A DNA stretch of 64,000 nt, taken from contig OY969110.1 of the NCBI GenBank assembly GCA_963697995.1, forward strand, positions 1,116,001 to 1,180,000, written 5' to 3'. This DNA comes from MFD00082-c5 sp963697995. Lineage in GTDB: Bacteria; Chlamydiota; Chlamydiia; Chlamydiales; JAJFMB01. This document shows, piece after piece, positions 33,235 through 42,833 of this stretch (positions are counted from its first letter, which is position 1; each line of letters starts with the position of its first letter). The notes under the pieces were generated by a model. The model saw nothing but the letters and a program-made list of their open reading frames with translations, did no database searches and was not told where the DNA came from. The position numbers were made by a program, and so were the translations under genes.

Positions 33235-35303
33235 AGGAAGCATTTGTCACTTTGGAGGGGGAGCTTAAAAAGGCTAAAGCCGATTTATTGACAGCAACTC
33301 AAGAGTGGCAATCTGTTTTATCCTTGTGTGTTGAGAAAAAAATGCGTCTACAAGCCCTTTTGCGTCTAAAAGAGGAGTTTGAGGGGCTCTCTCACTCTTC
33401 AAAAATAATTCTCAAAGAAAAAAAAGCCACACTACTTAGCGAGGCGTTTGACTTAAATCAAGATGAGCGATTGGTTCAAGCGCTTCGTCCTTATACTCAA
33501 ACACTTCTTGTTCCAAGCGATAAAGAACTTGAAGAGGTATTGGAGTTTGCCAAGGCAAAACAATTAAAAGAGCTCTCATTTTTTTCCCTCTCGAGACTAA
33601 AAGAAAACCAATCGTTGGAAGAGTATTTTTTATCCCAAGTTATTTTTAAAGAATCGTTTCAGGTGGAAGAAGGGGTAGCCACCTTCGTAAAGGATCTCGG
33701 ATTAGTCGACAGTCTTGGCGTTCTTTTTTATGGAGTCAGCGGTGAAAATAGGGTCTTTTTGAGGCAAAAAGAGCTCCAAACTCTTAAAAGTTCCTTAAAA
33801 GAGCTTGAGGAGAAAGAGAGTCATCTTCAAGAGAGAGAAGCTCAATGCAAACAGATTCAGGAGGGTGTTGTTCGAGAAAAAGGGGAGATTGAAGGGCAGT
33901 TAAAAAGTGTTGAAAGGGCTCTTTTTCAAGAAGAGATCGATTTAAAAAGGCTTAATTTAGATATCCAAGGATCGAAAAAAAAGGAGGACTCCTTAAAGAG
34001 CGAGCTTAACATTCTGGAAGAGGAGGAGGCGCTTGTAAGGAGTTCTCTTTTGGAAAAGGAGAGAGATTTGAAAGCCCTTCTGGAGGAGATCGTTTTTTTT
34101 GAGGAAGAGGAGAAACAAAAAGAGTCGCTTTTAATAAAACAAAAAGGGGTAGTTCTTGAGAAGAGAGAAGAGCTCAAATTGATCGATTTAGATTTTCAAC
34201 AAAAGCAGGCTCAAATTCTCAAATTAAAGCATGAGAAAGAGGTTGTTCGATTAAAACAAGAGGAGCTTAAACGGTTAAAAGAGCGGCTTGAGTTTGAAAT
34301 CAAAGAGAGCGAAGGAAAATTGACTCTTTTTCAAGACAATCAGGTTCAGTTTCAAAACTCTTTAGAAACTCTTGAGAAGCGCTTCTTGCAAGTGACTTTT
34401 TTATTGAAAGAGAAAGAGGAAGAGGTTTCTAAGAAAAAAGAGAATTTAAAGAATTTTGAAAAAGAGATCGAAGCAATTAAGGAAGAGGGGGAGCGCTTAA
34501 GTCAGTCATTTCGGGAGCAAGATAGGGAAAGGGTTTTACTTTCGGTGCGTCTTGAGGCTTTAGAGAAGCAGTATCTGGAGCGTTTTGAGAAAAGGCTAAT
34601 AGATGATCCAGTAGACCCTTTAAAAATATCCCTTGCAACAGCTGAGAGAAAAGTTTTGGAGCTTAACAGAAAGTTACAAGAGGCAGGTGAAATAAATTTT
34701 ACAGCGATTGTTGCTTTTGATGAACAAAAAGAAAGAGCTTTATTTCTTAAAACGCAGATGTATGATTTAACGAGTTCTAAAGAGGAATTAACCGCGATTA
34801 TTTCAGAGCTTGAAGGGAGAAGTAAAAAAGCGTTTAAGGAAACTTTTGAAGCGATTCGCACCCATTTTCAGACGAACTTTCAGACACTTTTTCAGGGAGG
34901 ATTTGCCGATTTAACTCTGGTGGATACTGAGAAAGGAGTGTTGGAGGCGGGGATTGACATTATTGCAAGACCTCCAGGTAAACAGACGCAATCGATTCAG
35001 CTTCTCTCTGGAGGAGAGAAGTGTTTGACGGCTATGGCTCTACTTTTTGCGATTTTTTCCGTCAAGCCTGCTCCCTTTTGTATTTTAGATGAGATCGATG
35101 CGCCGCTAGATGATTCAAACGTCTTAAGGCTAAATAGGTTAATACAAGAATTTCAAAAGAATTCTCAATTTATCATCATCACCCACAACAAAGTGACGAT
35201 GAAACAGGCGGATCGTCTTTTTGGGGTCTCAATGGAGGAGCGGGGAGTTTCTAAGATTTTGACGGTCTCCTTTAAAAAGGAGACTATCGAGGTTTTGGTT
35301 TAA
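33231..35303 (+). CDS. smc: SMC C-terminal part (hinge, second coil, C-terminal head)
   Basis: 690 aa continuing the SMC frame. Near residues 45-190 there is a divergent hinge between coils (LRPYTQTLLVPSDKELEEVL; LGVLFYGVSG). After a long Lys/Glu-rich coil come the C-terminal head signature LLSGGEKCLTAMALLFAIF, the Walker B/D-loop FCILDEIDAPLDDSN and FIIITHNKVTM. The ATG at 33231 overlaps the previous stop (ATGA), but coiled coil in the same frame continues upstream of it. It could be re-initiated as a separate polypeptide; a single frameshifted gene is more likely. Confidence 0.85.
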   Translation: MKEAFVTLEGELKKAKADLLTATQEWQSVLSLCVEKKMRLQALLRLKEEFEGLSHSSKIILKEKKATLLSEAFDLNQDERLVQALRPYTQTLLVPSDKELEEVLEFAKAKQLKELSFFSLSRLKENQSLEEYFLSQVIFKESFQVEEGVATFVKDLGLVDSLGVLFYGVSGENRVFLRQKELQTLKSSLKELEEKESHLQEREAQCKQIQEGVVREKGEIEGQLKSVERALFQEEIDLKRLNLDIQGSKKKEDSLKSELNILEEEEALVRSSLLEKERDLKALLEEIVFFEEEEKQKESLLIKQKGVVLEKREELKLIDLDFQQKQAQILKLKHEKEVVRLKQEELKRLKERLEFEIKESEGKLTLFQDNQVQFQNSLETLEKRFLQVTFLLKEKEEEVSKKKENLKNFEKEIEAIKEEGERLSQSFREQDRERVLLSVRLEALEKQYLERFEKRLIDDPVDPLKISLATAERKVLELNRKLQEAGEINFTAIVAFDEQKERALFLKTQMYDLTSSKEELTAIISELEGRSKKAFKETFEAIRTHFQTNFQTLFQGGFADLTLVDTEKGVLEAGIDIIARPPGKQTQSIQLLSGGEKCLTAMALLFAIFSVKPAPFCILDEIDAPLDDSNVLRLNRLIQEFQKNSQFIIITHNKVTMKQADRLFGVSMEERGVSKILTVSFKKETIEVLV

Positions 35304-35366
35304 TTTTGACTCGCTAAAAATCGCGTAAGGTGAGATAATCCGGCCTCAAAGAGAAGGAAGAGCTCT

Positions 35367-36479
35367 ATGTTAATAGGAATCCCAAAAGAAAGAAAGAATC
35401 ACGAGTACAGAATGGGGGCCACTCCTGCGATGGTGCGCCTTTTAGTCGAAGCTAAACACAAGGTTCTTGTTCAAAGAGGGGCAGGTGAAAAGATCGGTTA
35501 CACCGATGCTCTCTTTAAAGAGGCTGGCGCTACTTTAGTTTCAACTCCTGAAGAGGTGTATGAAGCTGAGATGATCATTAAAGTTAAAGAGCCTCAAAAT
35601 GAGGAGTTTCCCCTCCTAAAAAAAGGGCAAATCCTCTTTTGTTATCTCCATTTAGCACCAGATCCGATTCAAACAAAGCATTTAATTGATAGTGGTTGTA
35701 TCGCCATCGCTTATGAGACCGTTACCGACTCTTTTGGGCGTCTCCCCCTTTTGATCCCTATGAGTGAAATTGCAGGACGTCTCTCGATTCAGGTGGGAGC
35801 CACTTGTTTGCAAATGAATCAAGGGGGCAAGGGCGTCCTTTTAGGAGGAGTTCCTGGTGTGATTCCCGCCTCTGTCGTCGTTATTGGTGGGGGAGTTGTC
35901 GGTACTGAGGCTGCCAGAATGGCCTTAGGTCTTGGAAGTATTGTCACTGTTATCGATAAGAATATCAATCGCTTAAGAGAGTTAGATGCTCTTTTTGGGC
36001 CCCCCCTTAAAACCCTTTATTCAACAGCCACTTCGATTGAAGATTCTATTCAAGCGGCAGATCTCGTCATTGGTTCTGTTCTCATACCAGGGAAAAGAGC
36101 GCCAAAACTGATTCGAAAAGAGTATTTGAAAAAGATGAGTCCGGGAAGTGTTTTGGTCGATGTCGCTATCGATCAAGGGGGATGCTCTGAAACCTCTTTA
36201 CCCACTACACATGAAAATCCAACTTATGTCGTCGATGGGGTTATCCACTATTGTGTCACCAATATGCCGGGCGCTTGCGCAAGAACTGCAACTCAAGCCT
36301 TAACAAATGCCACTATGGATCCAGCCTTGACAATTGCAAATCTTGGCGTTAAAAGGGCATTAATAGAACATAAGGGATTGAGAGACGGACTTAATGTCTA
36401 TTTTGGGAAAGTGACAAATAAAAATGTGGCTCTAGATTTAAATTACCCATTTGTCGATCCATTAGAAGTCCTCAATTAA
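35367..36479 (+). CDS. ald: Alanine dehydrogenase
   Basis: NAD-dependent interconversion of alanine with pyruvate and ammonia. 370 aa, normal. The N-terminal MLIGIPKERKNHEYRMGATP carries the substrate-binding Arg/Lys region. The Rossmann glycine motif is VVVIGGGVVGTEAARMALGL, and the C-terminal part has NMPGACARTATQALTNAT. AAGGAAGAGCT precedes the ATG. With the glutamate dehydrogenase at 5074 this suggests amino acids are used as carbon and redox sources. Confidence 0.95.
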   Translation: MLIGIPKERKNHEYRMGATPAMVRLLVEAKHKVLVQRGAGEKIGYTDALFKEAGATLVSTPEEVYEAEMIIKVKEPQNEEFPLLKKGQILFCYLHLAPDPIQTKHLIDSGCIAIAYETVTDSFGRLPLLIPMSEIAGRLSIQVGATCLQMNQGGKGVLLGGVPGVIPASVVVIGGGVVGTEAARMALGLGSIVTVIDKNINRLRELDALFGPPLKTLYSTATSIEDSIQAADLVIGSVLIPGKRAPKLIRKEYLKKMSPGSVLVDVAIDQGGCSETSLPTTHENPTYVVDGVIHYCVTNMPGACARTATQALTNATMDPALTIANLGVKRALIEHKGLRDGLNVYFGKVTNKNVALDLNYPFVDPLEVLN

Positions 36480-36487
36480 AGGGATGC

Positions 36488-39400
36488 ATGGTTTTTCTTC
36501 CTAAACAGTTCCGCCCATTTGTTAAAAAAGCTAATGAACTTGTTGTTTCTGATTTAGAATTTGCTTTAGGAACCTATCAGGTGCAAGTTTTTGATCCTCA
36601 AATAAATAAGTCTGAGTGGACTTTTTTTCAGTTTGATGAGGAAAATCGTTTAAAAGATTTTTTTTGTTCCTGCATTGAATCTGAAGAGATGGGAGGGTGT
36701 TCTCACTTAGCAGCTTCTTATCTTAGGATTATTAATGATAAGGGGGAGCTGTTACACGACAGGTTCTCCACCTCTTTTTGGAACCATCTTTTTTTTCTTT
36801 TAGCCACCCGTTTTGGATACCATCCCGATGTTCTTAAGGAGAAGAAAGAGGGGTGTTTTCATATTAACCTAAGCTCTGGGTTTAGATCCGAGGCGATTAA
36901 GAGCCATTTAGCTGAAGATCAAGGTGATAAACCCATAACTCAGGCTATTAATGAGTTATTTTACATCGAGGGGAAAACGCCACCTGTTATCAAGGAGTTA
37001 CAAGATATTTTAGCTTTTAGGAAACAAGAATCGGAAGAGACGTCGATTAAGTTTTCAAATCTTCCTCCCCACGAGTTAAATGCCTGGCGTCAGGGGCGTC
37101 CCACTCCGAGACTGCGGTATGAGTTATCGTTTTGGAACGATTTAGCTAAGCTTTTTATGAAAAAACAGGAAGAAAAGCTTCCCTTTACATTTGAATTTTT
37201 AGAAAGGGAAGGGATACCTTCTGGATTTTCTGTGTCGTTTCAAGAGCTGTTTTTTTCAAGTGTTCTCGACAAAGAAGAGTTTACCTCTCTTATTCCCTCT
37301 TTTGAGACACTTCCCACACCTCTTAAAGTCTTTTCAGGTAAGCGAGGTGGTTTGATCGATGCCATTTACGATGAAAAGGAAAAAGCGATTCATCTGAGGT
37401 ATGAAAAAACGACAGTTCCGCATCCTAAAGGAGAGGGTATTTGGTTTGGAGAGTATGAGTACTTTAAGGGGGATGGGTTTTATATTCGAGGAGCGGAGGA
37501 GTTAGTTTCTGAGAAAGTGTTGAGGGGAAAAGGAGTAGGTGAGTTTTTAAACACTCTGCCCTCTTTAAATGTGCCAGTTAATAAAGAAAGAAAGGAGCTA
37601 CATTACAACCTGACATTTAGCCCTAATGGAGATTTGATGATCTCTACCTATCTTTTCTCGCCACAAGATCTTGAGGAGGAGTTGAGCGCTGATTTTGGCA
37701 GTTGGGTCTTTCTACACGAAAGAGGGTTCTATCCTGTTGAGGAGCGCCTTTTTCCTTTGAATATGAGTGTATCAAAAAAAGAAATTTCCGATTTTATTCA
37801 CCATAATAGAGGATGGCTCAATTCGCAAGAGGGGTTTCATATTCAACTTAAAAGTTTAAAAAGTCAAATCGGTTATCTCGTTACAAAAAGGGGGGGATTG
37901 CGTTTTTTTAAAGAATTGGATGTTGAGAATTTAGTTGATCTCGGCACTTTTGATTATGTTCCGGGTAAAGGATTTTACCCAAAAGCGCAAGAGGGGGTAC
38001 ACCTTTCTTTTGAGGAAAGAGAGATTTCTCCCATAAATGTTGGGAGCTTTATTAGGGAAAGGCGAGAGGAGCTTGAATCGATCCCTAAATTCTTTTTAGA
38101 GCAGTGCCCTTTTCAAAAGATCGGAATTCAATTAGAAAAAACTAAAGAGGGGCTTCTTTTAACCCCTGAATATCAAACCACACCTGAATTTCATGAAGTG
38201 CCATTTCAATTCTTTGATGATTTTGTTTACTTTGAAGGAAGGGGTTTTTTCCAGTTAACAGGTCAAATGCGTCTTCCAGAGGGGTTTAGAGATGTTAAAG
38301 AGATCAAAGAGAAAGGGGTTCTTCCCTTTTTTCTTTTAGATTTTGAGAAAATAAGGGAATGGCTTTTCCCTTTAGACCGCTCTTTAATAGAGCCCTCTTA
38401 TTTTCAATATGTTGCTGAAAAGCTTTTTAAAGCGCCTGAAAGGGGACGCAACTGGTATAAGTTGAAACTCATGTTAAAAACTGAGCTTGGTTCTGTTTTA
38501 GTCAATCGAATAAAAAAAAGTATCGATGAGAAAAAGGGGATCGAGCTGACTTCTGCGGGACGGCTTCATTTGACCCATCATGTATTTGATTTTTTAAGGG
38601 GTTTGGGAAAAGAGCGTTTTTCAGATGAGTTTGTCTTTTTAACCACTCTAGAGTTGATTCGTCTTAAGGTATTGGACGACCTGGTCGTCTTAAGCTCAAA
38701 AGCCCTCATACAAGAGTTAACCGATTTCACCGTTCCACAGGATCCCGTTTTAGAGGGGTTCTCTTCCAACTTGCGTCCCTATCAGATTCTTGGAGTTAAA
38801 TGGCTTTGGTTTCTTTACCATCACCATCTTTCAGGGCTTCTTTGCGACGATATGGGGCTTGGAAAAACGCATCAGGCTATGGGGTTGATTGCAGCTATTC
38901 GGCACGAAAATAAAAACTTAAAAACAATCATTGTTTGTCCAACCTCGGTTCTTTACCATTGGGAAGAGAAGCTAGAGCAGTTTTTTCCCGAATTAAAGAT
39001 TTTTAGGTATCATGGAGGGGCAAGGGCGATTGAACCTTTTTTTGAGGGGAGCGATGTTCTTTTAACCTCCTACGGGATTCTTCGATTAGATAAGGATCTT
39101 TTAAAAGAGATCCCTTTTAATTTAGCTATTTTTGATGAGGTTCAAATCGCTAAAAATAGTGGAAGTCTTGTACATAAGGCGCTTCGATCGATTAAGGCTG
39201 AGATGTTTCTTGGATTGACAGGAACACCGATTGAGAATGAATTAAAAGAGTTAAAAGCTCTCTTCGATGTGGTTCTTCCCACCTATATGCCAAACCACAC
39301 CGATTTTAGACGCCTTTTCGTGCGTCCGATTGAAAAACAGGGTGATATTGAAAAACGGGCTCTTCTTGGACGGTTTATTAAACCTTTTCTCTTAAGAAGA

Positions 39401-40183
39401 AAAAAAGGGGAGGTTCTTCTCGATTTGCCTCCAAAAACTGAAGAGATCGCTCATTGTGATCTGTCTTATGAGCAACAACTTCTCTACAACGATGTTCTTT
39501 TTCGTTCAAGAGAAGGGGTCTTAAGAGATTTAAGGGAGGGAACAAGTATCCCTTATATCCACATCTTTGCTATTTTAAGTCATTTAAAAGAGATTTGTAA
39601 TCACCCGGCAGTCTATTTAAAAGAGGCCTCTCAATATAAAAATTACGCTTCTGGGAAATGGGACCTTTTTGTGGAACTTTTAGAAGAGGCATTAGAGTCA
39701 GACCAAAAGGTGGTGGTTTATTCCCAATTCTTGACGATGTTAGATATTTTTCAAAATTATTTAAACGAAAGAAAGATCCCTTTTGCCTCTATCCGGGGGG
39801 CGACAAAAGATAGAGGAGCAGAGGTTAAGCGATTTAACAAAGATCCTGAATGCAAAGTATTTTTAGGCTCATTAGGAGCTGCAGGTCTTGGAATTGATTT
39901 AACTGGGGCCTCCGTTGTAATTCACTACGATAGATGGTGGAATGCCGCAAGAGAGAATCAGGCAACTGATAGGATTCATCGGATTGGACAAGTCAGAGGG
40001 GTTCAGGTTTTTAAACTTGTGACAAAAAACACCTTTGAGGAGAGGATCGATGAGATGATTAAAAGAAAGGGGCGTCTTATGGAGGAGATTGTTGGAAGGG
40101 ATGATCACACGATTTTAAAGACTTTTAGCCGCGATGAATTGATCGAACTTTTGGAAGAGATTAAGATGGGTCCTATTGAGTGA
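36488..40183 (+). CDS. SNF2-family helicase with N-terminal SWIM zinc finger
   Basis: 1231-aa DNA-translocating ATPase of the bacterial SNF2 group. Near residues 60-73 is a SWIM motif (CSC...CSH). A long, poorly conserved middle region follows. The helicase core begins near residue 780 with Walker A DDMGLGKTHQA, then TIIVCPTSVLYHW, a DEVQ box in place of DEAH, LTGTPIEN, and the C-terminal lobe (VVVYSQFLTML, GAAGLGIDLTGASVVI, QATDRIHRIGQ). Chlamydiae carry SNF2 proteins (CT555, CT708). The DExx variant is DEVQ, which is common in bacterial SNF2. It ends 11 bp inside the convergent phosphatase gene. Confidence 0.92.
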   Translation: MVFLPKQFRPFVKKANELVVSDLEFALGTYQVQVFDPQINKSEWTFFQFDEENRLKDFFCSCIESEEMGGCSHLAASYLRIINDKGELLHDRFSTSFWNHLFFLLATRFGYHPDVLKEKKEGCFHINLSSGFRSEAIKSHLAEDQGDKPITQAINELFYIEGKTPPVIKELQDILAFRKQESEETSIKFSNLPPHELNAWRQGRPTPRLRYELSFWNDLAKLFMKKQEEKLPFTFEFLEREGIPSGFSVSFQELFFSSVLDKEEFTSLIPSFETLPTPLKVFSGKRGGLIDAIYDEKEKAIHLRYEKTTVPHPKGEGIWFGEYEYFKGDGFYIRGAEELVSEKVLRGKGVGEFLNTLPSLNVPVNKERKELHYNLTFSPNGDLMISTYLFSPQDLEEELSADFGSWVFLHERGFYPVEERLFPLNMSVSKKEISDFIHHNRGWLNSQEGFHIQLKSLKSQIGYLVTKRGGLRFFKELDVENLVDLGTFDYVPGKGFYPKAQEGVHLSFEEREISPINVGSFIRERREELESIPKFFLEQCPFQKIGIQLEKTKEGLLLTPEYQTTPEFHEVPFQFFDDFVYFEGRGFFQLTGQMRLPEGFRDVKEIKEKGVLPFFLLDFEKIREWLFPLDRSLIEPSYFQYVAEKLFKAPERGRNWYKLKLMLKTELGSVLVNRIKKSIDEKKGIELTSAGRLHLTHHVFDFLRGLGKERFSDEFVFLTTLELIRLKVLDDLVVLSSKALIQELTDFTVPQDPVLEGFSSNLRPYQILGVKWLWFLYHHHLSGLLCDDMGLGKTHQAMGLIAAIRHENKNLKTIIVCPTSVLYHWEEKLEQFFPELKIFRYHGGARAIEPFFEGSDVLLTSYGILRLDKDLLKEIPFNLAIFDEVQIAKNSGSLVHKALRSIKAEMFLGLTGTPIENELKELKALFDVVLPTYMPNHTDFRRLFVRPIEKQGDIEKRALLGRFIKPFLLRRKKGEVLLDLPPKTEEIAHCDLSYEQQLLYNDVLFRSREGVLRDLREGTSIPYIHIFAILSHLKEICNHPAVYLKEASQYKNYASGKWDLFVELLEEALESDQKVVVYSQFLTMLDIFQNYLNERKIPFASIRGATKDRGAEVKRFNKDPECKVFLGSLGAAGLGIDLTGASVVIHYDRWWNAARENQATDRIHRIGQVRGVQVFKLVTKNTFEERIDEMIKRKGRLMEEIVGRDDHTILKTFSRDELIELLEEIKMGPIE

Positions 40184-42071
40184 TATCCGTTTCGCTGATC
40201 GCTTCACAAGCGAGCGGTGCCGCTTTTTTTGTTTGTTGATAATAAATGGTTTTTCCAAAGCCGGAAATTGTTCTAATAAGTTCTTTTTTCGCAAAAGCTT
40301 GTTTTAGATGAAGTTTAAGCTCTGTTTGTCCAGGAGCGCTTTCTTGAGCAATTCTTGTTTGAAAGGCAAAATCTTCTTTAAAGGGGTTTTTTTCTTTCCC
40401 TATTTGAGTATTCATAAGATTTTGAAAAATCGTTTCGACCACTTCACCGGTTCTGTCTTTTGCGCTTAAACAACCAATTGAGACAGCGGCCAGGTTTGCC
40501 TTTAAAATATTTAAAGTTAGATCCTCTGCAAGAGTATAGGCTTTTTTTCCTTCGACGACAGCGTGGCTTAATTTTCTTGTTTTTTCTTTAAATAGTTTTT
40601 TTGACTCGTCGTCTAAATGGTTGATATTGTCTTTATTAATTTCATTTTGTGCAGGAGTATTTTTTGTATTTCCCTGGACGGAGATGTTGATGAAAGTTGT
40701 TTTAAGCGTTATGGGATCTTGTCCATTTTTTGGCAGATGAATCCCATCCCCTTTTATAGAGAAGGGACCCTCTGTTGGATCTAAATCAAAGATCACTTTT
40801 TTCCCGTTAAATTGTTTAAAAATTTCAGCCATATCTTCCATTTCAGTTTTTTCATCGATAATCCAACCGTTAGAATTAACTTCGTGTCTATTTTCGTTTA
40901 AAAAAGAGAGGTGAAGAAGGTGAAATTTTCCATCTTTTATTAAATGAGATTTTCTTTCAATTTGTGTGGCAATAAGATGACCCATCTGTTTAGTTAAGTA
41001 TCTTTCTCTCTCTTCTATAAGTTGAGGGATATTATCAGGTGTGATCTGATCGAGAAAGTGATTTTTAAGCTTTTTTAATCCCCCTTTTGTGGCGGAGGAG
41101 AAGTAGGTTTTATTAAATAATTCTCTTTTTAAATGAGCGATTTCTTTCCTTTTATTGGAGGATTTATTTATTTTCTTAAGCCTTTTTAGAGAGACGTACC
41201 CGTTTCTCATATCGGAAAAAATACCCATGCGCAAGAATTCTTGAGAGGTATTTCCTACTTCGAGCTTATGCCATCGGGCATTGATCGGGGCCGATATATA
41301 CCTCTTCCATCCCTCTTCGTATTTAAAGGGTTTTAAAAGACTACTTCTTGTATAAGAAGCAGAAAGCCACGATTGTAGTTTATTATCTAAACAAAAATTT
41401 TTAAGATCGTTCATGTATTGATCTAATTTGATCTCGGGATGCCTCATTTTAAGAGTGAAGATATCAGGGCTTAGCAAGATTTTTTCGGCATCCTCTCTTT
41501 CAGTACCGGTCAGATCATCAAGTGATTTTTTTAACTGATCTCGATATCCTTGTTCGAAAAGAGAATAGATGGAGAGTTGTTGATTGAGTAGGAAATCTCT
41601 CTCTTTTTCGTTGAGGTCTGTTCGTTTGAGTTCATTTTCGACATAGCTAAGATCATTAAAGACGACAGGGATTCTTTCGCAAGTTTGTTTTCCTTTTTCT
41701 TGGCCATTAATTTTATAAGTTCGTTCAAGAGTTTCCTCTTTAAAGGGCTGATCGACTTTTGGAAGATCGATAAATCGTGGGGGGATTAAAATTCTTTGTA
41801 GTTTTTTACTTTTTATTTCAAAAAGATGCAGTTTTTGGACATTTTTCGAGGATATTTCTTTGACTTCTACTTTATTTTTGAGGTGTTCGATCTCTATTTT
41901 TTTGTTTTGAGAGAAATCATCGATATTTTGTGCAAGATTTTGTATCATTCCGACCAATTTTTTTTGCACCTCAGTGTCACTTAAATTGGCTTGTTGTCCA
42001 TTAATAGTGGATTCGATCTTAAATTTATTATTACCTATGCAGATAAAACCATTTTCAAATCTAACTGTCAT
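40173..42071 (-). CDS. CX5R phosphatase (INPP4/SopB-like active site), candidate effector
   Basis: 632 aa. Near residue 534 is CLSAKDRTGE, a CX5R phosphatase loop. The KDRTG form closely matches the active sites of phosphoinositide phosphatases: SopB/SigD/IpgD (CKSGKDRTG) and INPP4 (CKSAKDRT). Upstream, around residues 470-500, is a helical region (KLSHAVVEGKKAYTLAEDLT), and the C-terminal tail carries no known domain. The remainder is Lys/Glu-rich and helical without Sec signal or transmembrane segment. Cleavage of host inositol lipids is inferred from the motif only; a protein tyrosine phosphatase is the alternative. A TATAAT box is at 42097-42102 on the minus strand. Confidence 0.7.
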   Translation of the reverse strand: MTVRFENGFICIGNNKFKIESTINGQQANLSDTEVQKKLVGMIQNLAQNIDDFSQNKKIEIEHLKNKVEVKEISSKNVQKLHLFEIKSKKLQRILIPPRFIDLPKVDQPFKEETLERTYKINGQEKGKQTCERIPVVFNDLSYVENELKRTDLNEKERDFLLNQQLSIYSLFEQGYRDQLKKSLDDLTGTEREDAEKILLSPDIFTLKMRHPEIKLDQYMNDLKNFCLDNKLQSWLSASYTRSSLLKPFKYEEGWKRYISAPINARWHKLEVGNTSQEFLRMGIFSDMRNGYVSLKRLKKINKSSNKRKEIAHLKRELFNKTYFSSATKGGLKKLKNHFLDQITPDNIPQLIEERERYLTKQMGHLIATQIERKSHLIKDGKFHLLHLSFLNENRHEVNSNGWIIDEKTEMEDMAEIFKQFNGKKVIFDLDPTEGPFSIKGDGIHLPKNGQDPITLKTTFINISVQGNTKNTPAQNEINKDNINHLDDESKKLFKEKTRKLSHAVVEGKKAYTLAEDLTLNILKANLAAVSIGCLSAKDRTGEVVETIFQNLMNTQIGKEKNPFKEDFAFQTRIAQESAPGQTELKLHLKQAFAKKELIRTISGFGKTIYYQQTKKAAPLACEAISETDITQ

Positions 42072-42096
42072 AAATAAACCATTTTAATTAAATCTA

Positions 42097-42102
42097 ATTA
42101 TA
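42097..42102 (-). promoter_or_regulatory. -10 box of the CX5R phosphatase gene
   Basis: TATAAT read on the minus strand, 25 bp before the ATG at 42071. The surroundings are very AT-rich, so the -35 is not clear. Confidence 0.45.
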
Positions 42103-42249
42103 ATACATAAATATATGTGTTGTCGTGTTAATTTCTTTTAAAGAAATGTAGTTAGTTAGGAATAGATCCAATTCTCTAAAAATAAATTTATTATGGATAG
42201 ACCCGTGTGAGGGCTAAAAGTTTGTTGCTCGGCCAAATAGGAATTAATT

Positions 42250-42526
42250 AGTCGGTCCTGAAAAAGTAATGGTTCCTAGAGAAAAATTTGCAGTTAACGA
42301 GGAAGAGAGACATAGCCTATTTTGCAAGGTTTAATTATATGACAATGAGAAAAACTTAAAAATTTCGCGAATGGAACACGCACTCTCCAAAGAAAAAGTG
42401 ATCCTTTTGCAACAAAAAAAGCGGTGAACGACGCTTCCCCCACTTGCCAAGGTTTGGTGAGGAGTAAAACGCATTTTTTGTCAAAAGGGGCACTTTTTAT
42501 TGGAGAGGACTTTTTCAGGGCCGACT
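42250..42526 (-). mobile_element. MITE-like element, copy 2 (inverted orientation)
   Basis: 277 bp. The left end is AGTCGGTCCTGAAAAAGT and the right end ACTTTTTCAGGGCCGACT, with TA immediately outside GTCGG on both sides (TAGTCGG...CCGACTA). The interior is the reverse complement of copies 1 and 3 with scattered differences. No coding frame is present. It lies with a gene remnant in the 760-bp gap between the phosphatase and Der genes. Confidence 0.88.
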
Positions 42527-42566
42527 AATTATTGGGGATGGTACTAGATCACTATCTTGGAGGAAA

Positions 42567-42749
42567 CTATAACGGAATGAGGGGTGTCATATTAAACACC
42601 TGATTTATGGGTTTATCTCCTTGATATTCAGGGATTTTAGCTGTATCTGACGATCTTTTTTTCTTGGAAATAGCACTTTGGTTATTTCCTTCGAAAAAAA
42701 TCTCGTTATCTCCAGCTAAATTCCTCTGAATCTCCTCGGATATAAATTC
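42567..42749 (-). pseudogene. Possible 3' gene remnant
   Basis: An open frame of about 60 codons without start, EFISEEIQRNLAGDN, then EIFFEGNNQSAISKKKRSS and IPEYQGDKPINQVFNM to the stop at 42567. It is preceded in frame by a stop. The amino acid mix resembles the nearby low-GC accessory proteins. It is probably the tail of a decayed gene; no family is recognised. The neighbouring stretch to Der shows nothing else. Confidence 0.3.
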
Positions 42750-42833
42750 TTAGAAAGAATCGGCTCTCACTCTGAACTTTTCCGTTAATACCCTTTATTA
42801 AGTGCATGTTCCGGCAGAATTAAAAAAGCTGTA

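Noticed and set aside
33926..34861. Long minus-strand frames opposite smc
   Set aside because: Ser/Phe-rich translations are the expected antisense of a Lys/Glu-rich coiled coil.
35304..35366. Terminator or tRNA between smc and ald
   Set aside because: No stable stem with T-run and no cloverleaf found.
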